47,448 nucleotides of DNA from Candidatus Bathycorpusculum termitum (GCA_031254875.1 JAIRTW010000040.1:1-47448), one strand, 5' to 3'. Numbered from the stretch's first letter, positions 36,061 through 45,067 are shown. Notes: generated by a model not told the origin, from the letters alone. A program made the numbers and translations.

Positions 36061-36423
36061 TTACACACTCGGTAAATATGTTCCCGTTGGGTTACCCAGC
36101 ACATGCATTTGTCCTGAATACCATCCTGCTGTTGGTTGATATGGCCCGTAAGTCGAATAAGTTCCGCTAGCTAATGGTGTACTGGCAAAGTTTTGAAAGC
36201 CTACCTGTTGAGATGCCTTGTCAAGTGCTGTTTGGACTGAGTTTCCGAGAAGTGCGTAGTAGTAGAAGAATACGAGCCAGTGTTCGTATAGGTTATTTGT
36301 GTTCATTGTTTCGTATAGCCATGGTGATGTGCCGCTAAAGCCTATCCATGTGTATGGTACCCTGTTATAGAAAGGGGTATAAACTAACCTCGGCGTATGC
36401 GCCGAAACTCTACAGACTTTATT
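36061..36423 (-). pseudogene. C-terminal fragment of a chromosomal protein, cut by the mobile region
   Basis: About 120 codons are open leftward from 36423: VSAHTPRLVYTPFYNRVPYT, then WIGFSGTSPWLYETMNTN and on to GTYLPSV, stop at 36061. Coding continues with the same character upstream of the first in-frame ATG (36306), so the N terminus is missing. An in-frame TAG at 36424-36426 and non-homologous sequence mark the break. It ends 3 bases before the start of the PepSY-like gene, so both belonged to one operon that has lost its 5' part. The family is not certain; it reads like the end of a secreted archaeal protein. Confidence 0.65.
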
Positions 36424-36559
36424 CTAACACACAAATAGAAATTTTCATAGGGGTGTAGCAAAGTGGTTTTTGCTCACCCTATTTTTGCTGAATATGTTCC
36501 TGTTGCGGGTTTTGTCAGCTCGCGGCAGGGGCGTTTTTTTGGCTCATGGATTTTATGGA

Positions 36560-36623
36560 AAACCGCCAAAGTTACCAACAGTCCCCTCACGGAGACTATT
36601 GATAACTTTAAGCGCGGCGGTTT
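36560..36623. other. long hairpin upstream of the relaxase, candidate oriT or regulatory RNA
   Basis: AAACCGCC (36560-36567) and AAAGTTA (36568-36574) pair with TAACTTT (36603-36609) and GGCGGTTT (36616-36623), with a further AGTC/GACT stem toward the tip. This makes a 64-base extended hairpin about 270 bases before the relaxase start. Confidence 0.55.
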
Positions 36624-36728
36624 ACCACAAACCCCACAAGCTCCACTACTAAAAACTCAGATATATCCAAACTATTTTGCCAATAATTCAAGAAATGTAG
36701 CGTTGGCGATTTTTGCACTCCGTATGTT

Positions 36729-36767
36729 TGCCCCTGCTTTGAGCGTTACTCGCTCTTTGCAGGGGCA
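36729..36767 (+). terminator. perfect hairpin with T-run: terminator or part of oriT
   Basis: TGCCCCTGC and GCAGGGGCA form a 9-bp stem; inside, GAGCG and CGCTC form a second perfect stem around loop TTACT, separated by symmetric TTT bulges. A TTTTT run follows, as in intrinsic terminators. Its symmetry and its location before the relaxase also suit an oriT structure. The remaining sequence 36424-36890 contains no convincing gene. Confidence 0.6.
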
Positions 36768-36890
36768 TTTTTGCGTCGTGCAAAAATCGAGAAGGGCGCA
36801 CTTATACAATTACTGCGTAATTGTTCATACGGACAAGCTGTATCGCATAGTTTATAGCGAGTATATTTGTGCAGAGGGGGCGCGTCGGTA

Positions 36891-38600
36891 GTGGCGATTT
36901 ATCACCTAAGCGCACAGATGATAAGTCGTGGCGGTGGGCGGTCTGCGGTGAGTGCGGCGGCGTACAGAGCAGGCGAAAAATTGCATTCTCATGCGGCAGG
37001 TTCGGCGGCGTACAGAGCAGGCGAGGAAATACGCGAAAAAGACGGCGAAATCGTCCACGACTACACAAAAAAGGGCGGCGTGGTACATAGTGAGATAATT
37101 TTGCCCAACGGCGCACCGCTTGAATACAAAGACCGCGAAACCCTTTGGAACGCGGTCGAAAGAGCCGAAAAACGCAAAGACGCTCAACTTGCAAGGGAGA
37201 TAAATGTTGCCCTGCCAACAGAATTTGACTTAGAGGAACAAAAGGCACTTTTACGCGAGTACATCAAGGAAAATTTTGTTGACAAGGGCATGATTGCCGA
37301 TTTTACCATACACCACGCAAGAGAAGAAAACCCCCACGCCCACATTATGTTGACTACCCGTACCGTTACGCCTGACGGTTTTGGTAATAAAAATCGTGAT
37401 TGGAACAGCATTCAAAATCTGGTAGATTGGCGGGAGGATTGGGCGGATAAAACTAACCGTATGCTTGAGCAAAAGGGACTTGAGGAGCGTATCGACCATC
37501 GGACACTAAAGGCGCAGGGCATAGACCGCGAACCGACCATACACATGGGCGCAGAGGCTACAGCCCTTGAACGGCGCGGCATACGAACCGAGCTAGGCGA
37601 TTATAACCGCGAAATCAAACGCAGAAATCAAGAACGCGCCGTCCAACAGGAAAATGCGGGATTTTTACAAGTATTGGAGCGTGTGGAAAAATCGTTAGAG
37701 GCTCGCAAAACCGCAAAAACGGCACAACCCATAGAAAAACAAAGACTATATGAAACAGAAACAAGCCTTGACGCTCCGAGCTTAGAGGAACAACTCAAAG
37801 CCGAAAAAGCCACGCAACACGTTGAAAAAATGCAAGAACAGCGCAAAGCCCGCGAGCTTGCCGAAATAAATCCGCGCATGGACGAAATAGAAAATGAATT
37901 TTTCGCCTTTAAATGGGAGCTAAGGGGCTTAAAAGAGGACTGTATCGCAATTAGGCGAGATATACCGCCATTAGAATACCGCGCCGAAAATATTGACGAA
38001 TATGTCCAAATTGTTAATGAAAAGCAGAAAGCAACAGAACACCCGCGACAAGAGCGGCTAAAGGCGCATTGGTGGGAATTTGAAAAAAAGACTCATTGGG
38101 ACGAACAAATCCGCAAGGCAGACCGCGACTTCGAATTTGCACGCCAATATTTTACCCGAAAATTCAAAATTGAACCCGAACAAGCACCCGCCGAAATAGA
38201 CCGCCTGCAAAAAATAGTCCGCAAAAAAGAACTTGAAATCGCCCAAAAAGAAGCCCGCATGAACAAAATCGACGAACGCCAAGAGGTACTAAAAACGGAA
38301 TATCAAGCCCTAAAGCTCCGAAAGGACGTATATCGCGACAGAGAGCAAGAAAGGGCACACGATGAAGAACTAGCAAAAATCGTCCAAATACAAATACAAT
38401 CAGCCCGCGAAAGACAAATACACGAACAAATAATCCATGAGCTCAACACAATCACCGAAGAAGGTTTCCAAAAAGCCCTCGAAAAACTATCCTACGAAGA
38501 AGCGCAAACCCTAATAGAAATACGCGAAACCGCCAAAGCCGAAGGACTAATCAAAGAACGCAGGCGCAACCGCACACGCACAATCGGACGCAGCCGCTAA
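36891..38600 (+). CDS. MobA/MobL-family relaxase with long coiled-coil tail
   Basis: Nicks oriT and leads the strand in conjugative transfer. The protein is 569 residues from GTG 36891 (GAGGGGG upstream). The N terminus AIYHLSAQMISRGGGRSAVS is typical; the HUH motif is in HHAREENPHAHIMLTTR (about residues 140-155), and KKGGVVHSEIILPNGAP is a family hallmark. A 48-bp in-frame duplication repeats AAYRAGE near residues 22-45. After about residue 250 the protein is a charged coiled coil, whose last ~200 residues resemble the product of the next gene. Strongly bacterial (Firmicutes-like) in character. Confidence 0.92.
   Translation: MAIYHLSAQMISRGGGRSAVSAAAYRAGEKLHSHAAGSAAYRAGEEIREKDGEIVHDYTKKGGVVHSEIILPNGAPLEYKDRETLWNAVERAEKRKDAQLAREINVALPTEFDLEEQKALLREYIKENFVDKGMIADFTIHHAREENPHAHIMLTTRTVTPDGFGNKNRDWNSIQNLVDWREDWADKTNRMLEQKGLEERIDHRTLKAQGIDREPTIHMGAEATALERRGIRTELGDYNREIKRRNQERAVQQENAGFLQVLERVEKSLEARKTAKTAQPIEKQRLYETETSLDAPSLEEQLKAEKATQHVEKMQEQRKARELAEINPRMDEIENEFFAFKWELRGLKEDCIAIRRDIPPLEYRAENIDEYVQIVNEKQKATEHPRQERLKAHWWEFEKKTHWDEQIRKADRDFEFARQYFTRKFKIEPEQAPAEIDRLQKIVRKKELEIAQKEARMNKIDERQEVLKTEYQALKLRKDVYRDREQERAHDEELAKIVQIQIQSARERQIHEQIIHELNTITEEGFQKALEKLSYEEAQTLIEIRETAKAEGLIKERRRNRTRTIGRSR
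36955..37024 (+). repeat. 48-bp in-frame tandem duplication in the relaxase
   Basis: A 22-bp identical sequence beginning CGGCGGCGTACAG occurs at 36955-36976 and at 37003-37024, offset 48 bp (16 codons). It repeats AAYRAGE just after the first strand of the relaxase domain. Confidence 0.9.
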
Positions 38601-38699
38601 AATTGAAAAATTATGTATGCCTTCAACTTTTTTCGAGCGCGTTCGTCCTCTCTGTGTGATAAGCTATCAACTATAATTTTTTGATACAGGGGGCGCATA

Positions 38700-39572
38700 A
38701 TGGGACAGCGCGAAATAATATTACATACTTTAATGAAACAGCAACACGAAATGTCAATGCAGATTTTAAAGGCATTACCACCTGACACACAAGATTTTGA
38801 GGGTGAGAAATCGGCGGAAAACAGTACAACAGCCGAATCTGTACCAAACAAGGTGCGCACCACCCAAACAACGGCAAGCCGTATGAGTGAGCCGTTCCAA
38901 GCTGAAAAAACGTTGCAAAATATGGAGAAAATGCAGACACCGCCCGAATCATATCGCGAGGCTGAAAAAATCGCGCGCTACCTTTACGACTTAAAAAATA
39001 GTTACGTTGTGCTTGCGCAAAATCGGTCTTTGCTAAAACTGCAATATGATAAAGACGTTGAAGCTATCCCGCGATTGTATGCTCGTGCGGATATTATGGA
39101 AGAAAATTTTGAAAAAATTAAGGCTATGCAGGATGACGTTGCCGAATTAAGGGTACAGCGTGAAAATCTGCCCTATTGGGCGTACAAGCGCAAAAGAAAG
39201 CTTGACACGAAAATTGAACGCACCGTATCAGATGTCCATGTTGCGGAGCAGCATTTCAACTCAAAATATCACATTCCGTTACATGACGCACCTTATGAAA
39301 TCAAACGTATTCGCAATGAGGCGCGTTTTAAGGAGAGGGAATTAGAGCGAAAAAACGTCAAAATGGCCGAGATTGCTAAGGAGCTTGAAGCTATTGACGC
39401 AGAGTACCGCGTACAATGGCAACTTGCCGAAAAGCACGCCTACAGGGGATTAATAGAAAATTTGCTGACACAAATGAGAGTACCGCAAACATCAGCCCTC
39501 GACAATCTTCAACAGGCGCAAACCGAGCGAAACCTTGACACTGCTAAAAATAGAAAGAAGGGAAAAGGCTGA
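38700..39572 (+). CDS. coiled-coil accessory protein paralogous to the relaxase tail
   Basis: A 290-residue, highly charged helical protein starting at ATG 38700 after GGGGGCG. Residues ~95-245 align by eye with the relaxase C terminus: ENLPYWAYKRKRKLDTKIER versus HWWEFEKKTHWDEQIRK, then AEQHFNSKYHIPLHDAPYEI versus ARQYFTRKFKIEPEQAPAEI, and the following KERELERKNVKMAEI versus KKELEIAQKEARMNKI. It has no HUH domain. It probably assists the relaxosome or contacts the coupling protein; this is inferred from similarity and position, 100 bases downstream of the relaxase. Confidence 0.7.
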   Translation: MGQREIILHTLMKQQHEMSMQILKALPPDTQDFEGEKSAENSTTAESVPNKVRTTQTTASRMSEPFQAEKTLQNMEKMQTPPESYREAEKIARYLYDLKNSYVVLAQNRSLLKLQYDKDVEAIPRLYARADIMEENFEKIKAMQDDVAELRVQRENLPYWAYKRKRKLDTKIERTVSDVHVAEQHFNSKYHIPLHDAPYEIKRIRNEARFKERELERKNVKMAEIAKELEAIDAEYRVQWQLAEKHAYRGLIENLLTQMRVPQTSALDNLQQAQTERNLDTAKNRKKGKG

Positions 39573-39610
39573 TAAACAGAGGTTTTTGGTTAATTTTGAA
39601 ATGTCAAAGT

Positions 39611-39708
39611 GTCGCTTCGATTCTCGGTCGCGTCGCGGTTAAATGCGGTCTCCGCCCCGCAGAGCGGGTTCCCCTCCGCACGCGCCGCTACCCTTGAATC
39701 TGCGCGAC
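39611..39708 (-). repeat. dispersed structured repeat, copy C (inverted)
   Basis: Reverse-oriented relative of the repeats at 5089 and 34732. Ends GTCGC/GCGAC with GATTC, inner hairpin CCCGC-TCT-GCGGG and GCGGGGCGGAGACCGCATTTA are shared. Copy C lies inside the bacterial-type element, in the spacer before traG. Confidence 0.88.
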
Positions 39709-40243
39709 ACAACAAAAAACTCAAACGCGGCGTACATAAGAAGAATATATAAACTCAAACAAGCAACTTAGCGACAGGTTATAGCATGGGCTACAATTGG
39801 GACTTCGGGTCGGAAATTACAGGCTACATAATGAACTTTCTGGTCCAAATTTCATCGGGCATAATGTCGGCGTTTTTGCGTCTTATCGGAAAACCCAAAA
39901 AAGATCCGCACAAAATCGCCGAGCAAACCACCCATGCGGCAAAAAATCCGCCCGTCAACAAACAAATATCAAGCGCGGAACCTCGCGGCGTATTCTTTGG
40001 GACACATGGCAATCAATACGTCGTAAAGTCCGAAGAAACGGACGGACACATTTTAGTGGTCGGAGGTACGGGTACGGGAAAAAGCTCATGTGTCGCTATT
40101 CCAACGCTTAGCAACTGGAAGGGAACAATTTTTGCCGTGGACATAAAGGGCGAATTATACGCAAACACTAAGGAGCACCGCCAAAACATTAAAATTTTTG
40201 ACCCTGAGAACAAAACTTGCCTAACGGCATAATCAGCCCCCAA

Positions 40244-40270
40244 CCCCCAATCATGGGGGCTTTTCTTTTT
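40244..40270 (+). terminator. intrinsic terminator-like hairpin at IS left end
   Basis: CCCCCA-ATCA-TGGGGG forms a perfect 6-bp stem with a 4-base loop and is followed by TTTTCTTTTT. It would stop transcription entering from traG and may also be part of the IS terminus. Confidence 0.6.
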
Positions 40271-40295
40271 GTAACTTTTGCTGTATAATTGAAAC

Positions 40296-41418
40296 ATGAA
40301 TATTTTACGAAAAATTTTTGCAGACCATTTCCCAAAAACGCTCAAAAACAATGCAAACTTCCGCGATAGAGTGCGAGAGATTGTCATTCATAACGTCGAA
40401 AAATTCATCAATTGCGGTGAAAATGGTTACGCTACATTTATTTGCGAACATTGCGACAAAGTTTATCACATAAATTTCCGTTGCAAATCAAGGTTTTGCA
40501 CCACCTGCGGCAACCGATACAATATCGAACGCGCAGACGTTATGGCGCACAAAATCCTCGATTGTCCGCATAGACACAGCGTTTTCACTATCCCCGACAT
40601 CCTCCGCCCCTTTTTCCGCCGCGACCGAAAATTGCTCCACTGTCTTTTTCGCCGCCGTTTCCGAGTGCATTTATCGCCAATTTAATGGGCAAGTGCCTGC
40701 TTTCATCTGTGTTTTGCACACTTTCGGGCGTGACCTAAAATGGAATCCGCACGTCCATGTCCTGCTCGCGGAAGGCGCGGCAGACGAGCACGGAATTTGG
40801 CGCGAGCGTTGTTATTTTAGCTATAATTCACTTCGCAAATCCTTCCAAACCATACTTTTGAAAATGTTACTTGCAAAACTCGGTAAGCCATTCAAAAAAG
40901 TTGTCGCCGAATGCTACAAAGCCGCGCCGAACGGCTTTTATATCAACGCTCCAAAATCACAAGGCAAAATCCGCGACCTCATAAAATATATCGGTCGTTA
41001 CCTCGGTCGTCCCGTCATCGCAAAGTCCCGAATCGACCGCTATGACGGCAAAAATGTCACCTTCCACTACAATCGCCATGACGATGACAAGCTTATCACC
41101 GAAACCGTCCCTGCGGAAGAATTTATCAAACGCCTCATTGTCCACATCCCCGACAAAGGCTTCAATATGGTGCGTTTTTACGGATTGTATTGGAGATTTA
41201 CACCAAAAGTCGAAAAAATTGCCCGAGTCTTGCAAACGAAAAGGCGCAAAATCCTTTTCCGAGAGTTGCTGCTAAAAACTCTCGGCGTCGACCCGCATAA
41301 ATGCAGAAATTGCGGTAATACGCTCGTTTTCGCTTGGCTTACGCATACGCCTGATAACGAAATACGCCTAGAAAGGTCGCACGACCCTCCTAAGCGTATT
41401 TGCTCTGCTATTCCCTAA
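40296..41418 (+). pseudogene. IS91-family Y2 HUH transposase with single-base frameshift
   Basis: The first frame (40296-40685) carries the N-terminal zinc-binding domain, CEHCDKVYHINFRCKSRFC followed by TTCGNRY. It then loses sense after LLHCLF. From the run of five T's at 40645-40649 the next frame continues AAVSECIYRQFNGQVPAFIC, so one T less would give a single ~374-residue protein. The catalytic part has the HUH motif NPHVHVL and the paired tyrosines in LIKYIGRYLGRP (Y-x3-Y), typical of rolling-circle IS91 transposases. A C-terminal CRNCGNTLVF knuckle is also present. The frameshift may be inactivating, programmed, or a sequencing error. Confidence 0.82.
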
Positions 41419-41444
41419 CAACGCTTCCACTCGTTATCAGGCGT
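41347..41444. repeat. nested inverted repeats at the IS91 3' end
   Basis: ACGCCTGATAACGA (41347-41360) pairs perfectly with TCGTTATCAGGCGT (41431-41444); inside, AAATACGC (41360-41367) pairs with GCGTATTT (41394-41401). The structure spans the transposase stop codon and may be the terminus recognised by the transposase or a terminator. Confidence 0.75.
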
Positions 41445-43059
41445 TTAAATTTGCATACCTTCGCTGCTTCTTTTTGGTATGCCTTCTATTCGTTATTTTA
41501 TCCCATTATGCGATTTCCGTCAATATGATTTTTCCTATAAGGGAACAAAGAAAATCACTTTGTTTACGACCCTTTTGTTTTCATAAACGCAAGCAACAAT
41601 CCCGCGCAGGAAGCCCGCGCAATCGCCCAATCCGTCATCCCCCTGCCCTATGATGTAAAAGAGCCCTTTTGGATCGAGAGTGCACAGATCATACTAACGG
41701 GCGCGATTTTACACTATCATCACGCGCACTGTTCATTTATCGAAACGCTCCGCAACATTCAAAGCCAAAACCCCCAAGCCCTAATAAAAAACATCTCCAA
41801 AAGCTCAAACGACAAGGCGGCGCTGTGCGTCAAGACCTTTGAGGGCATGGACGGCAAGGTTTTAGCGGGAATCTCCGCCGAAATCAGCAGAGGCATAGTC
41901 GCCCTCATAACTGATGATGATATTGTCGCGGCGTTAACACCCGAGGAAGGACGCGAAATCATATCCCCCACGGACTTGGAAAACGGCGCGGATGTGTACA
42001 TAAAAATTCCCGAACACCTTTTGCGCCAATGGAAAAACCTCCTAACCCTTATGACTAATCAGTTTATCAGTTTTTTTGAGCGGCGCAAAGAAAGCCCCGA
42101 CAACCGCCCGATTTTGTTTTTGCTTGATGAATTCCCGCGCCTCGGTAAAATCCCTGCAATAACTGACGCTTTAGCCACGCTCCGCAGCAAGAAAATCACC
42201 ATTTGTATGATTATTCAAAGCCTTGCCCAACTCAAAATGATATACGGACATGACGCGCAGGAAGTCATCGCCGACACATGCGCCTTTAAGGCGGTCTTAG
42301 GCGCAACCGACGCCAACACGCAGGAATACTTCTCAAAACTGGTCGGCACTTATGAGAAAATCCGCAGTTCCCAATCGCAAAACTTTGACCCATACATAGG
42401 CGCACCCACAGGACATGGCACAAGCACCTCGCAGGACTACGAAAAACGTATCATAAAGCCCGAAGAATTTGCCACTCTGCAGGAAATTATACTTTTATAT
42501 CCTCTGCCCTTTAACTTTTGCAGGGTACAAAAACAGCCCTATTATTTGAGGTGGACTACATCTTGGACGATAAAGACAAGCGCACCCACATAAACACGCT
42601 CCAATCTCTGCAAAGGGACATCAATTTTTTGCGGAAACACGCCGAAAATAATCCCTCGCTTGAAAAAACTATAGAAACTCTGCGAAACTCCCAAACCCAG
42701 CTTTACAGCGCGCTCGCCCAACACGGCGTAACAGCCGAAGAAGTGCATAATGTCATAACGGAGAACGCCGACAAAGCTCTTATTGACGAAATTATGAGGC
42801 TGCAAGGCGTAAAAGATAAAATCAATAAACAGCTTGAAGAACCTGACCTATCGCCGCAAAAACGCCAAACCTTAGAACATTCCCTTACCCGAACAAAACA
42901 AGCTCACGCCGACAGGTGGGATGAAATCATTAACAGTCCCCGCAGACAAGAATTAATGCGTATGACTGAGCAAGCCAACGAAAAACAACTGCAAAAAGAA
43001 GAACGCGACCGCGACCGCTCACGATAAAAACAGCTTAAAGGGGAAAATTCCCTCTAAGC

Positions 43060-43329
43060 CTAATTACGCTGTCGTCTAACCTTTGGAATTACTACCAAAA
43101 CAAGCAACGGAATCACAACGGCAATCACAAGGCCTATGAGCGCTATAGCAAAATAACCGCTGTTCAACGCATCCATCCCTACCTTCGCGCCTCCGGTCGG
43201 ATTAAAAGGGGAAGGCTTAACGATATAGTCCCGCGACAAAGCATAAGTCTTATAGAAACCCGCCGCCGCCATCACACTACCCACAGCCGCAAATATCCAC
43301 ACTATCAAATTTCCTGATTTCTTAACCAT
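43060..43329 (-). CDS. small two-TM membrane protein
   Basis: An 89-residue protein with hydrophobic segments at about 8-25 and 57-82 and a basic C terminus (PKVRRQRN). No family recognised. It starts four bases after the stop of the GLUG-repeat gene; its ribosome-binding sequence GAGGTGA is formed by that gene's last codons, so the two are translationally coupled. Confidence 0.65.
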   Translation of the reverse strand: MVKKSGNLIVWIFAAVGSVMAAAGFYKTYALSRDYIVKPSPFNPTGGAKVGMDALNSGYFAIALIGLVIAVVIPLLVLVVIPKVRRQRN

Positions 43330-43333
43330 CTAA

Positions 43334-44800
43334 TCACCTCGCCCTTTTCTTTATAACCACAACAACGGCCGCAACAGCCGCTATTGCAATTAACGCGATA
43401 CCCGCAAGAACTAAGGGATTGTCAAAAAGGCTTGACCCATCAGGAGACGAACCCTCAGATGAACCACCGGAAGAACCACCGCCCGATGTACCGCCCGATG
43501 ACCCGCCCGAAGATGACCCGCCGGAGGAGCTTGGATTATTTACCGCTAATCCTCTAAGCGTGGGATAACCGTTATTTACCTTGGCATTAATCGCCCAAAC
43601 GGTATCAAAATCCCACGTAACAAACGATTGTTGCGTTTTCATCTCCGCGGAAGTAAGCGGCTCACCCAGACTATTTGTCGTGTCGCCTACAACTTTTTGA
43701 CTCGAAAGGTAATAGCACCGTGTTATGTACGCAAGATTTTCCGTCCCGAATAAACATCCGGCATAAACAGTCTTAGAACCCAACGAAGAGGCGGTTACAT
43801 CGCCGGTTGCGTAACAATTTGTCGCGGCCACACCATTACCGACTAAACCGCCAACATAACCCGAACCAAAAGAAGAAACCGCCGCATCGCCCAAAGCATA
43901 GCAATTCGCCGCCGTTCCGATATAGTCGCCGATTAACCCGCCCGCAGAAACGGAACCGTCCGCGCTGTCCGAAGAAGCGGTCACATCACCGGACGCGTAG
44001 CAATACGTCACAGGATAATTGGTATTGCGATGAACATTACCGATTAAACCTCCCGCGTAAGCGGCATAAGAACCAGAAGACGCTACATCACCCACAGCAT
44101 AACAATAGGTTACAGCGCTGCTGCTATACCCGATTAAGCCGCCCGCGTAAGCGGTAGAACCGGAGGCCGTTACATCGCCGGCAGCATAACAATTCTGTAT
44201 ATTACGGGAAATACCCAGACTGCTAACACTCCAACCGATTAAACCGCCTGCGTAAGCGGTATAATCAGAAATAGCGGCTACGTCGCCGGTAGCATAACAA
44301 TTCGACACAACAGCAATACCCTTGCCGAGCAAACCTCCCGCACAAGCGGAAATATAGGAATATTCAGGACCCGAACCGACAGCCGTTACACCCTTAGAAT
44401 TAATGTTCACGCCGACATTTTTTATTGCCACGGTCGCATAGGAATCCACCTGTCCGAATAATCCCGCATACTGCCGGTTACTGCTTTCCAACACGTACAA
44501 ATTATTTACGCTGTAGCCTTGTCCGTCAAATGTGCCCATAAAATCCTCAATGGGAACCCATTCGTCAACGAGGTTTATGTCGTTATCAAGCACATAGTAC
44601 TCGCGTGCGCTTTGTACCCCGCCGATAGCCGCAAGTTCCGCCGCCGTCTTGATATGCCGCGCCGTATCAGGCACACTATCCTGACCCTGCGCCGCGCCCA
44701 TTAACGCCGCCGAGCTCACAAGCAAACCGACAGACAAAACAATCACAAGAAATTTAGACACAATATTGCCGTTTATTTTCATGCCTTTATTTAATTTCAC
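43334..44800 (-). CDS. GLUG-repeat surface adhesin with C-terminal membrane anchor
   Basis: A 488-residue exported protein. The signal peptide covers about residues 13-40 (KFLVIVLSVGLLVSSAAL). Then come repeated GLUG-type units, each built as YAGGLIG followed by NCYAxGDV, with at least six copies between residues ~110 and 370. Next are a Ser/Gly-rich linker (SSSGGSSSGGSSGG), a single transmembrane helix and the basic end KKRAR. GLUG repeats occur in bacterial and archaeal surface proteins such as IgA peptidases and adhesins. On a mobile element it may mediate mating-pair or host contact (inference). Confidence 0.85.
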   Translation of the reverse strand: MKLNKGMKINGNIVSKFLVIVLSVGLLVSSAALMGAAQGQDSVPDTARHIKTAAELAAIGGVQSAREYYVLDNDINLVDEWVPIEDFMGTFDGQGYSVNNLYVLESSNRQYAGLFGQVDSYATVAIKNVGVNINSKGVTAVGSGPEYSYISACAGGLLGKGIAVVSNCYATGDVAAISDYTAYAGGLIGWSVSSLGISRNIQNCYAAGDVTASGSTAYAGGLIGYSSSAVTYCYAVGDVASSGSYAAYAGGLIGNVHRNTNYPVTYCYASGDVTASSDSADGSVSAGGLIGDYIGTAANCYALGDAAVSSFGSGYVGGLVGNGVAATNCYATGDVTASSLGSKTVYAGCLFGTENLAYITRCYYLSSQKVVGDTTNSLGEPLTSAEMKTQQSFVTWDFDTVWAINAKVNNGYPTLRGLAVNNPSSSGGSSSGGSSGGTSGGGSSGGSSEGSSPDGSSLFDNPLVLAGIALIAIAAVAAVVVVIKKRAR

Positions 44801-45067
44801 AATATACAGCCTCTCTGCTTTCCCGCAAGCAGGCAGGCATTATTAAATATTTCTTATTATTGTGCTATTTTGTGTTGATAATTCTCATAAAGTGAACTTT
44901 TTGATAATATTTTTTTCTCATATTGTATCTTGTCTAAATGTGAAAGTCAACATACTCCGCGAAAATTTAACCGTCATGCAATCGAAAAATATCTTTTTGA
45001 CCCCCCAAATCCATTGAAACAGGGCATTTTGCGCTTTCTCAAAAAGCTCACCTTTTGATAATGCGCA

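Larger units (their letters stand above)
40220..41558 (+). mobile_element. IS91-family insertion sequence
   Basis: About 1.34 kb inserted in traG directly 3' of a CTTG tetranucleotide (40216-40219), with no target duplication and a one-base (C) junction ambiguity. IS91-type elements are known to insert next to CTTG/GTTC without duplication. The element encodes one Y2 HUH transposase (frameshifted) and carries hairpins at both ends (40244-40260 and 41347-41444). Confidence 0.82.
39786..43027 (+). pseudogene. TraG/VirD4-type coupling protein, interrupted by IS91-like element and frameshifted
   Basis: The N-terminal part (39786-40220, 145 codons) has a membrane-proximal segment and the Walker A motif GGTGTGKSS, then AVDIKGELY. 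Coding resumes at 41559 with FVYDPFVFINASNNPAQEAR and runs through the Walker B-like ILFLLDEFPRLGKIP and MIIQSLAQLKMIYG. Deleting 40221-41558 restores the reading frame exactly (NKTC joined to FVYDPF). A further -1 event near 42545-42547 (TATTATTTGAGG) moves the frame into FEVDYILDDKDKR and a coiled-coil tail ending at 43027. The product delivers the relaxosome to the transfer pore. As it stands the gene should be non-functional. Confidence 0.88.

Noticed and set aside
36463-36891. 142-codon open frame before the relaxase
   Set aside because: It runs through both strong hairpins and reads as translated structure, without any start signal.
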